DNA from: Brevibacillus humidisoli
Lineage (GTDB): Bacteria > Bacillota > Bacilli > Brevibacillales > Brevibacillaceae
Length of the DNA: 64,000 nt
Direction of reading: 5' to 3'
NCBI RefSeq assembly: GCF_020923435.1
Contig: NZ_CP087263.1
Coordinates: forward strand, 2,623,970-2,687,969
Shown: piece after piece, positions 28,234 to 38,383 of the stretch
How the letters are laid out: each line of letters opens with the position of its first letter
How positions within the stretch are numbered: the first letter of the stretch is position 1
Program-made: the position numbers and the translations under genes
The notes under the pieces: model-generated
Told to the model about the DNA's origin: nothing
Seen by the model: only the letters and a program-made list of their open reading frames with translations
Databases searched by the model: none

Positions 28234-29685
28234 CTAAGGTACCATCTCTACCTGTCTGTCGGGGAGCTCCCTCTCTTGCGCCTGATTGTCTTGCTCCCGA
28301 TTGTCTTGTGCCATGTCCTCAATCGCTCTGTCATCAAAGGGATAATCAACAGTCACCGGACTCCGGTACACCTTTTCAATCGCAGGCGTATCAGGTCGCG
28401 CGACTTCATAAACGGAGGCTCCTATGATTTGTGCCACCTGCTTTATCTTATCCCTGCTGATGTGCTCAATCGTGTCATTTGGCGAGTGATACCATGGCTC
28501 GCGCGGCGCATGGGTGAATAGGCCTGCCGGAATCCCTGCCAGGTGAAACGGCAGGTGGTCGCTGCCCGCTTCCTGACCGTAATGAAGCACATCAGAAAAA
28601 TGGGAACTGGCGACCGCGGCCATGTCTGTGATCAGGTTTTTCTGTCCGTCTGCCGTGTACATCATCAATTCGCCGGAATCTTTGCTGCCCACCATATCTA
28701 GTTGAAAAACCCCTACGATCCTCTCCCTCTCTGCATCCGTGAGTGACTCGACGTACGCAAAGGAACCCATCAAACTGCTTTCTTCTGCACCAAAGGTAAT
28801 AAAACGAAGTTCCGTATCGATCGGCACATCGGCCAAAACACGTGCCAATTCCAATGTAATCGCTATCCCTGAGGCGTCATCATTGGCACCTGGAGATCCT
28901 GCCACCGTATCATGGTGTGCACTGACAATCACAATCTGCCCTGTCCCCTCATCCGTATCCGGCTTTCTGACAGCGATCACGTTGTGCGACGTCCGCAGCG
29001 TCGTTAAGGCTCCTTCCACCACAAAAGAAGCGGTTGCCTTCTCCCCGGAAGCCAGTCTCTTCACCAATTGATTTCCTTGTTCCTGTCCGATCGTAATAGC
29101 GGGGATCAATCGCTCATCTGGCGCACTAAGTGTCGCGTGGAGGATTCCCGGGGTATTGTTGTAAACAATCACCCCCACCGCTCCCGCTTTTGCAGCATTG
29201 AGAATTTTGTCGGCAAAAGGAATCACTCCCCGAGCCACCAGCACAATCTTGCCGGACACATCTTTTCCCGCCAGATCACTTTCACTGCCGATTCCGCCAT
29301 CGACTAGCTCACCCGTCACCTCACCATTGACACCGAAGTGAAAAGAACCAAGAGACCAATCTACATCTTCAAATCCACTCACGGATAGAGACAGGGTAGT
29401 AGGCTCTTTATAGTGAGCGAAAGGAAACGACTGTGCCTGCGTCTCATAGCCATATGAAGCAAAACGGTTTTTCAGATAAGCTACTGCCTGATTCTCACCT
29501 GGACTTCCCGCTTCCCGGGGTGACTGGGATAGAAAGCGAATTGTTTCATACATGCGGTCAACCTCTAGGCGATCCACTATCTTGCTGTCAAAGGGAACCG
29601 ACGGCAGATCAGATGCAGCATTCCCAGGCGTTGCCGAAAAGATCAAAGCGATGGTCAAACAGACGAGCAAGATGTTGCGCGGCAT
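28234..29685 (-). CDS. Secreted M28-family zinc aminopeptidase with PA domain
   Basis: 483 residues. A signal peptide ends near GNAASD. A PA insert (about residues 120-215: GKIVLVARGVIPFADK, GAVGVIVYNN) precedes the catalytic domain. The five zinc ligands are in place: H in VSAHHDTV, D in GANDDASG, EE in FGAEESSLMGS, D in QLDMVGS and H in WYHSPNDT. Resembles B. subtilis YwaD, a secreted aminopeptidase. The tail after residue 455 is Glu/Asp/Gln-rich and probably disordered. Has its own terminator. Confidence 0.9.
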   Translation of the reverse strand: MPRNILLVCLTIALIFSATPGNAASDLPSVPFDSKIVDRLEVDRMYETIRFLSQSPREAGSPGENQAVAYLKNRFASYGYETQAQSFPFAHYKEPTTLSLSVSGFEDVDWSLGSFHFGVNGEVTGELVDGGIGSESDLAGKDVSGKIVLVARGVIPFADKILNAAKAGAVGVIVYNNTPGILHATLSAPDERLIPAITIGQEQGNQLVKRLASGEKATASFVVEGALTTLRTSHNVIAVRKPDTDEGTGQIVIVSAHHDTVAGSPGANDDASGIAITLELARVLADVPIDTELRFITFGAEESSLMGSFAYVESLTDAERERIVGVFQLDMVGSKDSGELMMYTADGQKNLITDMAAVASSHFSDVLHYGQEAGSDHLPFHLAGIPAGLFTHAPREPWYHSPNDTIEHISRDKIKQVAQIIGASVYEVARPDTPAIEKVYRSPVTVDYPFDDRAIEDMAQDNREQDNQAQERELPDRQVEMVP

Positions 29686-29888
29686 GAGTTTCCTCCCTTG
29701 TGCAAATAGTCTCCTCTCGATTGTACTTGGGCCGGTAGGGGGCTGCTATTTATGCAGCGTAAATGCAGTGTTACAAAACGTTAAGGAGGACACTACCTAC
29801 CTCATGCAATGTGCCGCACAAAACAAAACACCCCCTCCGAAAAGCCTGCACATGCGTACAGTACTCCTCCTGGAAGGGGGATGTGTCA

Positions 29889-30923
29889 TCAGAATGATCC
29901 GATCAACATCGCATCACCAAAGCTGAAAAAACGGTATTGTTGTTTGATCGCTTCCTGGTAAGCGTTGAGCACGTGCTCGCGTCCGGCCAACGCGCTGACC
30001 AGCATCACCAGCGTGGACTTAGGCAGGTGAAAGTTGGTCAAAAGTCCGTCGATGATGTGAAATCGGTAACCGGGGTAGATAAAAATATCGGTCCAGCCGG
30101 AACCGGCAGCCAGTCTACCGCCGGATTGCTGCCCAACCGTCTCCAGCGTGCGGCAGGATGTTGTCCCGACAGCTATCACGCGGCGTCCAGCCGCTTTGGC
30201 GTGGTTGACCACTTCTGCCGTCTCCTCTGAGATCTCGAAATATTCGGCGTGCATCGTGTGCTCTTCCACCTGATCTGCACTGACCGGACGGAAGGTGCCA
30301 AGCCCCACGTGTAGCGTAATATAGGCGATTTGAACGCCTTTGTCGGCTATCTGCTGCAGATACTCTTCCGTGAAGTGCAAACCCGCAGTGGGGGCTGCCG
30401 CCGAGCCCCGTTGACGGGCGTATACCGTCTGGTAGCGTTCCTTATCCTCCAACTGAGCATGGATATACGGAGGGAGGGGCAGGGAGCCCAACCGGTCCAG
30501 CACCTCATAAAAAATGCCGTCGTAGAAGAAACGAACGATCCGTCCTCCAGCTTCTGTGACTGCTTCACACTCACAGGTGAGCAGACCGTCGCCGAACTGG
30601 ATCGTCGTACCGGGCTTTATCCTTTTGCCGGGCTTTACCAGCACTTCCCATCGATCGTCGTCCAACGACTTTAGCAGCAGCAGTTCCACTTTTGCCCCTG
30701 TGTCCGGCTTGACACCAATCAGCCTTGCCGGCAGCACCCGACTGTCATTTAGCACAAGTACATCACCGGGAGCGAGGTAGTCGATCAAATCGCGGAAACG
30801 GCGGTGTTGGATCTCACCTGTTTCTTTGTCGAGCACCAGCATTCGCGAAGCAGTTCGTTCTTGCAGCGGATGCTGGGCAATCAATTCTTCAGGCAGTTCA
30901 AAGTCGAATAATTGTACGTCCAC
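29889..30923 (-). CDS. queA: S-adenosylmethionine:tRNA ribosyltransferase-isomerase
   Basis: 344 residues. Adds the epoxycyclopentane ring from SAM to preQ1-tRNA in queuosine synthesis, the step after Tgt. Family motifs are [50 protein letters not shown] and [19 protein letters not shown] start. Read leftward it is followed by the accessory genes rather than by tgt. Confidence 0.96.
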   Translation of the reverse strand: MDVQLFDFELPEELIAQHPLQERTASRMLVLDKETGEIQHRRFRDLIDYLAPGDVLVLNDSRVLPARLIGVKPDTGAKVELLLLKSLDDDRWEVLVKPGKRIKPGTTIQFGDGLLTCECEAVTEAGGRIVRFFYDGIFYEVLDRLGSLPLPPYIHAQLEDKERYQTVYARQRGSAAAPTAGLHFTEEYLQQIADKGVQIAYITLHVGLGTFRPVSADQVEEHTMHAEYFEISEETAEVVNHAKAAGRRVIAVGTTSCRTLETVGQQSGGRLAAGSGWTDIFIYPGYRFHIIDGLLTNFHLPKSTLVMLVSALAGREHVLNAYQEAIKQQYRFFSFGDAMLIGSF

Positions 30924-30955
30924 TGCTCCTAGTCTCCTTGTCTTGTTTCAAACGG

Positions 30956-33052
30956 CTACGGTCCGATCGTCACGTTTTGATAGTAGTGTTGCAAGATCTG
31001 TACATAGTCATACCCTTGTTCAGCCAGTGCCTTGGCCCCATACTGGGAGACGCCCAATCCATGCCCATATCCGTATCCACGAAACAGGAACTTGGATGTG
31101 AGTGACGCGACCCGCCAGTTTAATCCATCGTATATCAGAAAATCTTCGCTGCCCCCGTTGACCGGGATCGGTCCTGCACCATTGCCCCCTACTGCGAGCA
31201 GTTGCGGAGACGACTGCGGGAACTGAGAGGTCCGCCCTCCGGCACCCAGCACCGTATATGCACCCATCTGCTCCACTTCAAACTTGGTGCTCCGCAGACC
31301 ACTCTCTCCTTGCCGGAACACCGACCGATGCGCATCCGGGGAAGAGACGGCCAGTCTGACGCCATCCGCTTCCATGGACATGACCCGTCCCGACGGCCCG
31401 CGTTCCGTCACAGTGAGCGAACCGATCGGACGGGAGAAGGGCTCTGCTTTGTTCTGCTGCTGGCTCTTGTTGATCATCTCCGTTATCTCTACGGCACTGT
31501 AGGGTCCGCGCGTCCAGGAAAAAGCGTTCTCTTCCGGTTCTTGGGCAATAATCGTCACCTGGGTTCCGGCCGGCAGTGTAAATAGGCTGCGGTGATAAGT
31601 AGTACTGGGGCCGGTGCGGAAGTTGAGATTGTCCGTATTTACTTCTCCCAACTGCAGTCCCATCCCGTTTTTGATCGGCAGCAGATCGATAAAATCGTGC
31701 CGCACATAGCCGATCGATCTGTCCAACAGTTGTACGAGGTACCACGTATTGGCGGAGAGCATCGGGTAGATGTCATTGCTCTCTACCGAGCCGAGGTAAG
31801 GAATCGGACTGCCCCAGACCTCTCTGCCGTCTGCCGTTATGCCGCCTGCGTTGGAGTAATAGAGTGACTCAGCTAACTCCCCCTGGTAACGGATGACCAC
31901 GCCAGCGGTCTCATTGACAGCTCGACGGATGTCGTCCGCCTCTCGTCCGTAACCGTAGTAGGCCTGTTCATGTACAGTATCCGACAAGTGGGCCACTCCG
32001 TATTTGCTGCCTTGGCCAAGTGCTCTGGTGCGAGCTAGAACAGCCTGCGTTTTGAGCGCTTCGATCGGCCAGCCAGTCTCCATCTCTGAACCGACGACAC
32101 CGTACAGGTACTGTTCCAACGGCAGCTCATTCACTACAGTTAGGTGTCCATTATATTCCGACATCTCGATCATCCCGCGATACTGTCGGGCTGCCCGTTC
32201 TTCTACCGTGATCAGCGGCGGCTCACCACCTCTGGGTGCGGCTATCAGCTTGGCGGCAGGTGAAAAGGAATAACGGGGAATCGTGGTTGCCTCCGTTCCG
32301 TCAGCAACCACGTCTTGTTCCAGAACTACGTAGGCCTGATTGTCCGGTTTTTGATAGGAAAAACTGGGATACAGCGCGGAAGCGGTGGCAACCAGTTCGT
32401 TCCGCTTTGCCTCTGATACTTCATCGCCTACCCACACCTCGTAGGAAGGGCTTTCACCTTGCAGCACAATCACGGTATGAGCAGGGATGCCGGACGTTTC
32501 AAATGCCCGTTCCCAATCCCTCGCCTCCTGGAGGGTTCCAAACGCCCCTGCTTCCAGGCGATAAGGCCCGGAGATCTTGGGAGCCGTTCCTGTCGTATTC
32601 CCAATCTTTTCTGCTTGATTGATCGCTTGTTCGTATGTACGAAAGGAACCGCTGACTACTTGATACATGTTCCTTCCGCCGAGCGGCTGCACCTGAATAG
32701 AAGCATCCAGCTTCTGTTGGCTCAGCTGCTGCGCCACCTGCTGGGCTTCTACCAGCCGCTCCGTCTCAACTGCGATTACGCTGAACCGATCCAGACTGAA
32801 TCGTGCCTGCCGGACATCGCCGACCGGCAGCAAAGCAGCACCCTTATCACCTGTCATACGGATAGCAAGACCACTGTCGCTGCCTAATGTCACAGATGGT
32901 ACAACACCTCTGTATCCTGTACCTGTGTCGACAAAGAGGGCGACACGGATATTTTCTCCTGCCGCGAGTGCAGCCTGTCCCATCCAGGAAAAGGCCAGAC
33001 AGACAGCGCCAGCGATCTGCACGGCTTTTTTCCCAACCGATCGTATGTTCAT
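30956..33052 (-). CDS. SpoIID/LytB-domain secreted protein with SPOR and SH3 modules
   Basis: 698 residues from the ATG at 33052 (AAAGGAACG site). A signal peptide (VCLAFSWMGQAALAAGE) leads to a region with SPOR-like repeats (about residues 90-240), then a SpoIID domain (YRGMIEMSEYNGHLTVVNEL, LPLEQYLYGVVGSEM, LKTQAVLARTRAL). The domain is interrupted by an SH3b module (LNFRTGPSTTYHRSLF) and ends with GYGHGLGVSQYGAKALAEQG. SpoIID itself is a lytic transglycosylase for denuded glycans in engulfment; this larger relative is common beside ruvB/queA. Its exact peptidoglycan role is inferred. Confidence 0.88.
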   Translation of the reverse strand: MNIRSVGKKAVQIAGAVCLAFSWMGQAALAAGENIRVALFVDTGTGYRGVVPSVTLGSDSGLAIRMTGDKGAALLPVGDVRQARFSLDRFSVIAVETERLVEAQQVAQQLSQQKLDASIQVQPLGGRNMYQVVSGSFRTYEQAINQAEKIGNTTGTAPKISGPYRLEAGAFGTLQEARDWERAFETSGIPAHTVIVLQGESPSYEVWVGDEVSEAKRNELVATASALYPSFSYQKPDNQAYVVLEQDVVADGTEATTIPRYSFSPAAKLIAAPRGGEPPLITVEERAARQYRGMIEMSEYNGHLTVVNELPLEQYLYGVVGSEMETGWPIEALKTQAVLARTRALGQGSKYGVAHLSDTVHEQAYYGYGREADDIRRAVNETAGVVIRYQGELAESLYYSNAGGITADGREVWGSPIPYLGSVESNDIYPMLSANTWYLVQLLDRSIGYVRHDFIDLLPIKNGMGLQLGEVNTDNLNFRTGPSTTYHRSLFTLPAGTQVTIIAQEPEENAFSWTRGPYSAVEITEMINKSQQQNKAEPFSRPIGSLTVTERGPSGRVMSMEADGVRLAVSSPDAHRSVFRQGESGLRSTKFEVEQMGAYTVLGAGGRTSQFPQSSPQLLAVGGNGAGPIPVNGGSEDFLIYDGLNWRVASLTSKFLFRGYGYGHGLGVSQYGAKALAEQGYDYVQILQHYYQNVTIGP

Positions 33053-33158
33053 CCCGGTTCGTTCCTTTCTTTGTTGCGATTTCTGGTTGTTTCGACAAAT
33101 ACCGAGGGTTTTCCTCCTGATTAGCAAAAGTTGGGTCCATCGGCTGGGGGCAACGGTA

Positions 33159-33197
33159 AACAGTCCTCCTGCCACCGTAAGTGGATGGAGGACTGTT
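33159..33197 (-). terminator. Hairpin terminator after the DUF2905 gene
   Basis: AACAGTCCTCC pairs with GGAGGACTGTT, with an inner CCAC/GTGG stem. Only a short T-run follows on the minus strand. It separates the ruv operon from the SpoIID/LytB gene. Confidence 0.7.
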
Positions 33198-33208
33198 GGC
33201 AGAACCGC

Positions 33209-33427
33209 TTATTTGAACAAACGAAACAAATAGCTGCCCAAAGAGAGCAGGATGCTGATGATAATGCAGGTGACGATCGGGAAATAAAAGCGCACATTTT
33301 CTTTCTCTACCGCAATGTCTCCCGGCAGTCGCCCAAGCGGCAGAAATCTCCCGCCGAACTGCCAGATCAATCCAATCACAATCAGTACAACGCCCATCAG
33401 GATCAACAGTTTGGCTATTGGATTCAC
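33209..33427 (-). CDS. DUF2905 small membrane protein (YrzS-like)
   Basis: 72 residues with two TM segments and the family core [21 protein letters not shown]. The GTG start overlaps the ruvB stop (GTGA), so it is the last gene of the ruvC-ruvA-ruvB unit. Function unknown; the position next to ruvB is conserved in Bacilli. Confidence 0.88.
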   Translation of the reverse strand: MNPIAKLLILMGVVLIVIGLIWQFGGRFLPLGRLPGDIAVEKENVRFYFPIVTCIIISILLSLGSYLFRLFK

Positions 33428-34422
33428 GTTCTCATCTCCCGACCAAAGTGTTGGTAAGCACTGGCAGTAGCGACACGCCCACGGGGAGTGCGCTGCAGAA
33501 AGCCGATCTGGAGGAGGTAGGGTTCACAGACGTCTTCGATCGTCTGCGCTTCCTCGCCAATCGTTGCCGCGATGGTGTCGAGCCCGACAGGCCCCCCGTT
33601 AAACTGATCGATAATACTGAGCAGCAGTTTGTGGTCCACGTGATCCAACCCAAGGGAATCCACCTGCAGGCGAATCAATGCCTCCTGAGCGATTTGCTCC
33701 GTAATCACGCCTTCGCCCTGTACCTGGGCGAAGTCGCGCACCCGCTTCAGCAGCCGGTTTGCCACACGAGGCGTCCCCCGGGAACGCTTCGCCACTTCCG
33801 CTGCTCCCCCTTCCTGGATGCCGATCTGCAGGATGTCCGCAGCCCGGCTGACGATAAACGCCAGCTCATCAACAGTGTAGTATTCCAAGCGGTTCACTAC
33901 GCCAAAGCGGTCCCGGAGCGGTGAAGAGAGCAGTCCAGCTCGTGTAGTCGCCCCAATCAACGTAAACGGGGGCAACTCCAGGCGGACGCTGCGTGCACTG
34001 GGTCCCTTGCCTATGATGATGTCGAGCGCGAAATCCTCCATCGCCGGATACAGTACTTCTTCCACACTTCGATGAAGGCGGTGTATCTCGTCGATAAACA
34101 GCACATCACCTTCCTGCAGATTGGTCAGGATGGCTGCAAGATCGCCTGGCCGTTCAATCGCCGGGCCCGAGGTGGTGCGGATGTTGACGCCCAATTCATT
34201 GGCGATAATCTGGGAGAGAGTGGTCTTGCCCAGTCCTGGAGGTCCGTACAGAAGGACGTGATCCAGTGCTTCCCGACGCAGTTTGGCCGCTTCGATGAAC
34301 ACCTTTAGATTTTGTTTTACCTGCTGCTGGCCGATATACTCAGCGAGATAACGGGGACGCAGACTCCCCTCCATCCCCTCGTCTTCCCACTGCATATGTG
34401 TCGTTATCAAGCGGTCATCCAT
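33424..34422 (-). CDS. ruvB: Holliday junction branch migration helicase RuvB
   Basis: 332 residues. AAA+ motor of RuvAB. Walker A is [12 protein letters not shown], Walker B is LFIDEIHR, sensor is [19 protein letters not shown]; the C-terminal winged helix ends with [16 protein letters not shown]. Three bases separate it from ruvA. Confidence 0.97.
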   Translation of the reverse strand: MDDRLITTHMQWEDEGMEGSLRPRYLAEYIGQQQVKQNLKVFIEAAKLRREALDHVLLYGPPGLGKTTLSQIIANELGVNIRTTSGPAIERPGDLAAILTNLQEGDVLFIDEIHRLHRSVEEVLYPAMEDFALDIIIGKGPSARSVRLELPPFTLIGATTRAGLLSSPLRDRFGVVNRLEYYTVDELAFIVSRAADILQIGIQEGGAAEVAKRSRGTPRVANRLLKRVRDFAQVQGEGVITEQIAQEALIRLQVDSLGLDHVDHKLLLSIIDQFNGGPVGLDTIAATIGEEAQTIEDVCEPYLLQIGFLQRTPRGRVATASAYQHFGREMRT

Positions 34423-34425
34423 TTT

Positions 34426-35037
34426 TTATCCCCTCACTAACAGCGCCAATCCCTGTTTGATCAGCTGTTCCACACCAGCTCCGCCCTGAACATGATCCAT
34501 CAGTGTCTGTCTGATCCGCTGCAGCTCCGCCTCAGTGTAGCCTAGTGCGCCGAGTGCGTCCAACGCTTCTCTCAGCGCATTCCCTGCCTCCTGCTGCTCA
34601 CCGACAGCGCTCTCCGGCAAAAAGGATGCAGCAGCGGCTCCTTTCAGCTTGTCTTTCAAGTCGAGGATCATGCGCTGTGCGGTCTTCTTGCCGATCCCTG
34701 GAAAAGAGGTCAAGTACTGTACATTTTCTTGCTGAATCGCGCCCACAATCTGTTCTGGCTTGGCCGCTGCCAAGATCGCCAACGCCCCTTTGGGACCGAG
34801 ACCGCTCACGTCAAGCAGCCGACGAAATAGGTCGCGTTCGTCACGAGCAGCAAATCCGTATAGGTGCAGCGCATCTTCTCGAACGTGCTGGTGTGTGTAC
34901 AGCCGCTTTACCTGTCCCTGCTCGGAGATAAACGCATAAGGGTTGGGGCAGAATAGCCGGTAGCCAACTCCTCCCGCCGCCACTACGACATAATCGTTTT
35001 CTATGTAGTCTATGGTTCCTTCCACAAAATCAATCAT
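34426..35037 (-). CDS. ruvA: Holliday junction DNA-binding protein RuvA
   Basis: 203 residues: OB-fold N terminus (MIDFVEGTIDYIENDYVVV), two helix-hairpin-helix motifs (LLDVSGLGPKGALAIL, LTSFPGIGKKTAQRMILDL) and the C-terminal RuvB-binding domain. The ATG overlaps the ruvC stop by 4 bases. Confidence 0.97.
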   Translation of the reverse strand: MIDFVEGTIDYIENDYVVVAAGGVGYRLFCPNPYAFISEQGQVKRLYTHQHVREDALHLYGFAARDERDLFRRLLDVSGLGPKGALAILAAAKPEQIVGAIQQENVQYLTSFPGIGKKTAQRMILDLKDKLKGAAAASFLPESAVGEQQEAGNALREALDALGALGYTEAELQRIRQTLMDHVQGGAGVEQLIKQGLALLVRG

Positions 35038-35534
35038 CTGTCTGCACCGCCTGCCATCTGAGTATAGGTTCTGCTGTTGGCGTGGGTAATCGCCACCCCC
35101 AAAGCATCAGCTACATCATCCGGCTTGGGGATCTCCGGCAGGGAAAGCAGCAAGCGAACCATTTCCTGGATTTGCCGCTTTTCCGCTCCACCCCATCCCG
35201 TGACCGCCTGCTTCACCTGCATCGGTGTGTATTCGTAGACGGGAATCTGCGCCAATTCCGCAGCTAGTACGATCACTCCCCTGGCCTGGCCGACGACGAA
35301 AGCATTGGTCACATTGCGGTTAAAGTATAGCTTTTCTACGGCCATTTCATCCGGCTGATACTTCTGTAACAGGTGCTGAACCGATTCAAAGATCTGTCGC
35401 AATCGCAGCGGCACCGGCAGCCCTGCCTCGGTCTGAATACTGCCATATTGTACAGGACGCTGTTTGCTGCCCAACTGGTCAATCAGTCCAAATCCGACGA
35501 TCGCAATCCCCGGATCCACTCCCAAGATGCGCAT
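35034..35534 (-). CDS. ruvC: Holliday junction resolvase RuvC
   Basis: 166 residues. Endonuclease resolving Holliday junctions. Acidic catalytic residues are in MRILGVDPGIAIVGFG, MAVEKLYFNRN and the C-terminal KPDDVADALGVAITHA. Having ruvC with ruvAB is typical of Brevibacillus/Paenibacillus but not of B. subtilis, which lacks it; this supports the lineage guess. Confidence 0.97.
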   Translation of the reverse strand: MRILGVDPGIAIVGFGLIDQLGSKQRPVQYGSIQTEAGLPVPLRLRQIFESVQHLLQKYQPDEMAVEKLYFNRNVTNAFVVGQARGVIVLAAELAQIPVYEYTPMQVKQAVTGWGGAEKRQIQEMVRLLLSLPEIPKPDDVADALGVAITHANSRTYTQMAGGADR

Positions 35535-35694
35535 GATTCACTCTCCGCTCTCGTTACTGTACTCGTTTTTACTGTACCACAATTCGGATTAAAAGCGAAC
35601 ATGCATTTCCCTCATGCAACAAAACCGCCCCCAACCTGCCACCGCATGAATCCCCGGCGATGGCCGCGTACCCATCCAGGCAGCACCGCACAAT

Positions 35695-35718
35695 AAGAAA
35701 ACCCGACCCATCGGGTCA
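35695..35718 (-). terminator. Rho-independent terminator of the 63-residue gene
   Basis: CCCGA and TCGGG pair around TGGG; the minus strand continues TTTTCTTATT. It lies about 20 bases after the stop codon at 35735. Confidence 0.7.
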
Positions 35719-35734
35719 GGCTGTACGGCGCTCG

Positions 35735-35926
35735 CTAGTGTTTGTTCATTCCCAGTGCATCCGCTTCATCATGCTGCATATGCGCATAATCGTCGACAGC
35801 GGCTCGCATTTCATCCTGAATCCGGTTAATTCTCCGGTAATCCAGCTTGTTATGCCCCTGGTTTAACTGAACGTACAAGCGTTGGTGGAACTGGTCCTTG
35901 TAGCTTCCTCGCGGCATCGAAGACAT
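35735..35926 (-). CDS. Small hypothetical protein, charged and His-rich
   Basis: 63 residues with an excellent AAAGGAGG site before the ATG at 35926 and its own terminator, so translation is likely. Rich in Gln, Asp, Arg and His (YKDQFHQRLYVQLNQGHNKL), with no membrane segment or known motif; predicted mainly helical. Lies between ruvC and the GlnL-like regulator, transcribed in the same direction. I do not recognise it. Confidence 0.65.
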   Translation of the reverse strand: MSSMPRGSYKDQFHQRLYVQLNQGHNKLDYRRINRIQDEMRAAVDDYAHMQHDEADALGMNKH

Positions 35927-36014
35927 GCCCAGACTCCTCCTTTACATGCGCCGTATGGCTACAGTATGACACAAACGACAGGTGGGTTATGTGCCCGCCG
36001 AACCCTATCGGATT

Positions 36015-36929
36015 TTAGAAGGTATCCACTTGGTCCGTCCACTGCTGAACTACGTCCAGATATAGAGCGTACAAAAACTTTTTCAGATTGAGCCTCACAC
36101 GCGATTGCTCTTCATCCGTTTCGATTTCCCGCATCTTCTGTCGTACATCGGCAAAGTCAAAGTACCTGGTTGCATATTGTTCAAATATCGGATTGGTATA
36201 ATCGGTTAGGCCCATGGAGGCAACGTTTAGCAGAGCCTGGGCAACGGCTCGGCGCACCCGTTGCTCAATTGCCTTGATCTCCTTCTCACTCGCCTCTGTG
36301 GACAGCCCCGGCTGCAGAACGGCTGCATACAGCTCTCGCAGCGGCGGCAAATGGTGTTCATCCAGTTTGTGCTCGTTGCTCACTAGATAATCGACGATTC
36401 GCGTGAGGTCTCGCGTACCGGCTTCACCAACGATTCCGAGGTCCGTCAGCGCTGCCCGTACCAGATCGGTGATAGACAACGCCGTTTTCTGCTGTCTGGT
36501 CGGCGTATCCTGCTCAATCCAGGCCAGCGACTTCCTGATCTGCCGGATCGAGGCTTCCAGTTGGATTCGCTCAATCACCTTGCGCAGCACGGCAACCACC
36601 TCTATCCGGTTGATCGGCTTCTGGATGTAGTATTCAACGCCATTCTGGTAGGCTTCACTGATCATTTCCTTATGCTCCACCTGCGAAAGCATCACAAGCT
36701 TGCCTTGGTACCCCAACTCCTTGAGGCGTCGGATAGTCTCGATACCATCCTGCTCAGGCATCAACAGATCGATCACGAGAACGTCTGGATGATGCCGCAA
36801 GACCTGGGTTTCCGCCCCGTTACCGTCCTCGGCTTCACCGACAACCGTACCCAGATCGTTATCCTCAATCAACGTGCTCAACATCCGCCTGGCCGCCAGA
36901 TCGTCATCCATTACGAAAAATGTTGTCAT
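36015..36929 (-). CDS. Response regulator, GlnL (YcbB)-like
   Basis: 304 residues from the ATG at 36929 (GAGGAGGGGAGG site). The receiver domain has the acidic pair VMDDD, phospho-acceptor D in VLVIDLLMPEQDG, and K in YYIQKPINR. The C-terminal half is the YcbB-type DNA-binding domain (LGIVGEAGTRDLTRIVDYL ... LNLKKFLYALYLDVV). In B. subtilis GlnK-GlnL activates glutamine uptake and glutaminase genes in response to glutamine. No such targets are nearby, so the signal here is open. Paired with the kinase 28 bases upstream. Confidence 0.82.
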   Translation of the reverse strand: MTTFFVMDDDLAARRMLSTLIEDNDLGTVVGEAEDGNGAETQVLRHHPDVLVIDLLMPEQDGIETIRRLKELGYQGKLVMLSQVEHKEMISEAYQNGVEYYIQKPINRIEVVAVLRKVIERIQLEASIRQIRKSLAWIEQDTPTRQQKTALSITDLVRAALTDLGIVGEAGTRDLTRIVDYLVSNEHKLDEHHLPPLRELYAAVLQPGLSTEASEKEIKAIEQRVRRAVAQALLNVASMGLTDYTNPIFEQYATRYFDFADVRQKMREIETDEEQSRVRLNLKKFLYALYLDVVQQWTDQVDTF

Positions 36930-36957
36930 GCCTCCCCTCCTCTCCCTCATTCACTTT

Positions 36958-38202
36958 TTATAAGGAGCTTCCGGGAACAATGATGCGGAACATCGCCCCT
37001 CCCATCTTGCTCTCGCCCACTTCGATCTTGCCGGAAATCTCCCGCAGTGTTGACTTCACGTGCGCCAGACCAATCCCTGTCGACGCATTGCCGGCCTGAT
37101 CGTACTTTGTGGTGTAGCCTGGTTGAAAGATGAGCTCCCAGTCACGTTTCTCGATCCCCGGTCCATTGTCGCTAATCTCAAACCAGATGTCGTCGTCATA
37201 TGCGAAGATATCAATCACAATCTTGCCCTCGTCCTTAAACGCCTCGACCGCATTGGCGACTATGTTGTTCAACAGCGACAGCAGCGAGTAGAACCGATTG
37301 GTCTCCCAAGGACCTTGGATGTTCACCTGGATGTCAACCTGTTTCCCCAAGTGTTCGGCATACTTCATATTCGCCTTGCTTACCAGCTTGGCGACGTCGG
37401 CCAGGGACAATCGCTCCGCCATGTTTTCCTGCCTGATCAGTTTGGACAGGCCGGCAACAATCCGCTGCGCATCTTTTTTGACCTCGTGCACTTCCTCGGC
37501 CAGACGCAGCGCTTTCGAGGCACGTGGATCTCCCGCCAGTTGCCGGTATAGCTGATAACTGTCAGCGGTAATCTGTTCCACCTCACCCATCAGCTTTTGC
37601 AGGTACAACCGCTCTTCATACAGTTCAGAGAGGATCAAGAGCAGCTTTTCCATCCGTTTCTGCTGTTCCCGGCTGACGGCGCGAAGCTGACGGATCTCCA
37701 GCATGTTGTAGACCCCTACAACCAGGTAGCTGCGCAGCACCCCGACCAACAGCAGAATCGGCGCGTCGTCGTGCAGAGAGGTTTGACGCTGTTCAATCAC
37801 CATCCGCGCCAACAGCTCCACCAGATTGGAGCCGAAATCGACCAACCCTCCAATCAACCCGAGCAGCAGCGGCGCAGAGAGAAAATGTTTATAACGAATC
37901 AAAGAGAGCACGATCACGAAAGCAATGTAGTACCAGGCTGCCGGAATATGTGTGAGATACGCTTCTTCCCACTGGGCAACTCCACTCACCACGTCCACCG
38001 TCATCCGAAACAAACTGACAAAGCATCCGACGATAACACCGACGATGGGAAGATAGCGGGGTTTGAACAACAGCAGTAAAAAAAAGAAGACAGCACTGCC
38101 CAGACTGATGCGAAAGGCACCATGAAACGGGCTCATTTTCAACTCACCGGCAATCGCCGTGGCCACCATCACGCCGAGCACGATCACGAGCCAGCGAATC
38201 AT
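36958..38202 (-). CDS. Sensor histidine kinase, GlnK (YcbA)-like
   Basis: 414 residues from the ATG at 38202 (GGGAGGGG site). Several N-terminal TM segments (about residues 1-150), a coiled coil (residues 170-220), and a GHKL ATPase with N-box LLNNIVANAVEAF, G1 SDNGPGIE and G2 ASTGIGLAHVKS. The phospho-accepting histidine is probably in EEVHEVKKDAQ, near residue 240; the H-box is atypical, as in the YcbA/CitA-like class. Partner of the downstream GlnL-like regulator. Confidence 0.82.
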   Translation of the reverse strand: MIRWLVIVLGVMVATAIAGELKMSPFHGAFRISLGSAVFFFLLLLFKPRYLPIVGVIVGCFVSLFRMTVDVVSGVAQWEEAYLTHIPAAWYYIAFVIVLSLIRYKHFLSAPLLLGLIGGLVDFGSNLVELLARMVIEQRQTSLHDDAPILLLVGVLRSYLVVGVYNMLEIRQLRAVSREQQKRMEKLLLILSELYEERLYLQKLMGEVEQITADSYQLYRQLAGDPRASKALRLAEEVHEVKKDAQRIVAGLSKLIRQENMAERLSLADVAKLVSKANMKYAEHLGKQVDIQVNIQGPWETNRFYSLLSLLNNIVANAVEAFKDEGKIVIDIFAYDDDIWFEISDNGPGIEKRDWELIFQPGYTTKYDQAGNASTGIGLAHVKSTLREISGKIEVGESKMGGAMFRIIVPGSSL

Positions 38203-38341
38203 GGGTACCCCTCCCTTATGCAAACCACATTCTGTCGTACCCGGAACCATCCGCAAAGAGAAGCGGCGCTATTTTGATTGTACTCCGGGCGACAGTGTTG
38301 GGCAAGCTAACAGAGCCGGAGCTGCCATCCTCAGATCGATG

Positions 38342-38376
38342 AGAAAAATAAAGGAGCTTCCCGATACAGAAGCTCC
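38342..38376 (-). terminator. Rho-independent terminator of bofC
   Basis: GGAGCTTC pairs with GAAGCTCC around an 8-base loop; TTTATTTTTC follows on the minus strand. It starts 8 bases after the bofC stop codon. Confidence 0.88.
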
Positions 38377-38383
38377 AATGTGC

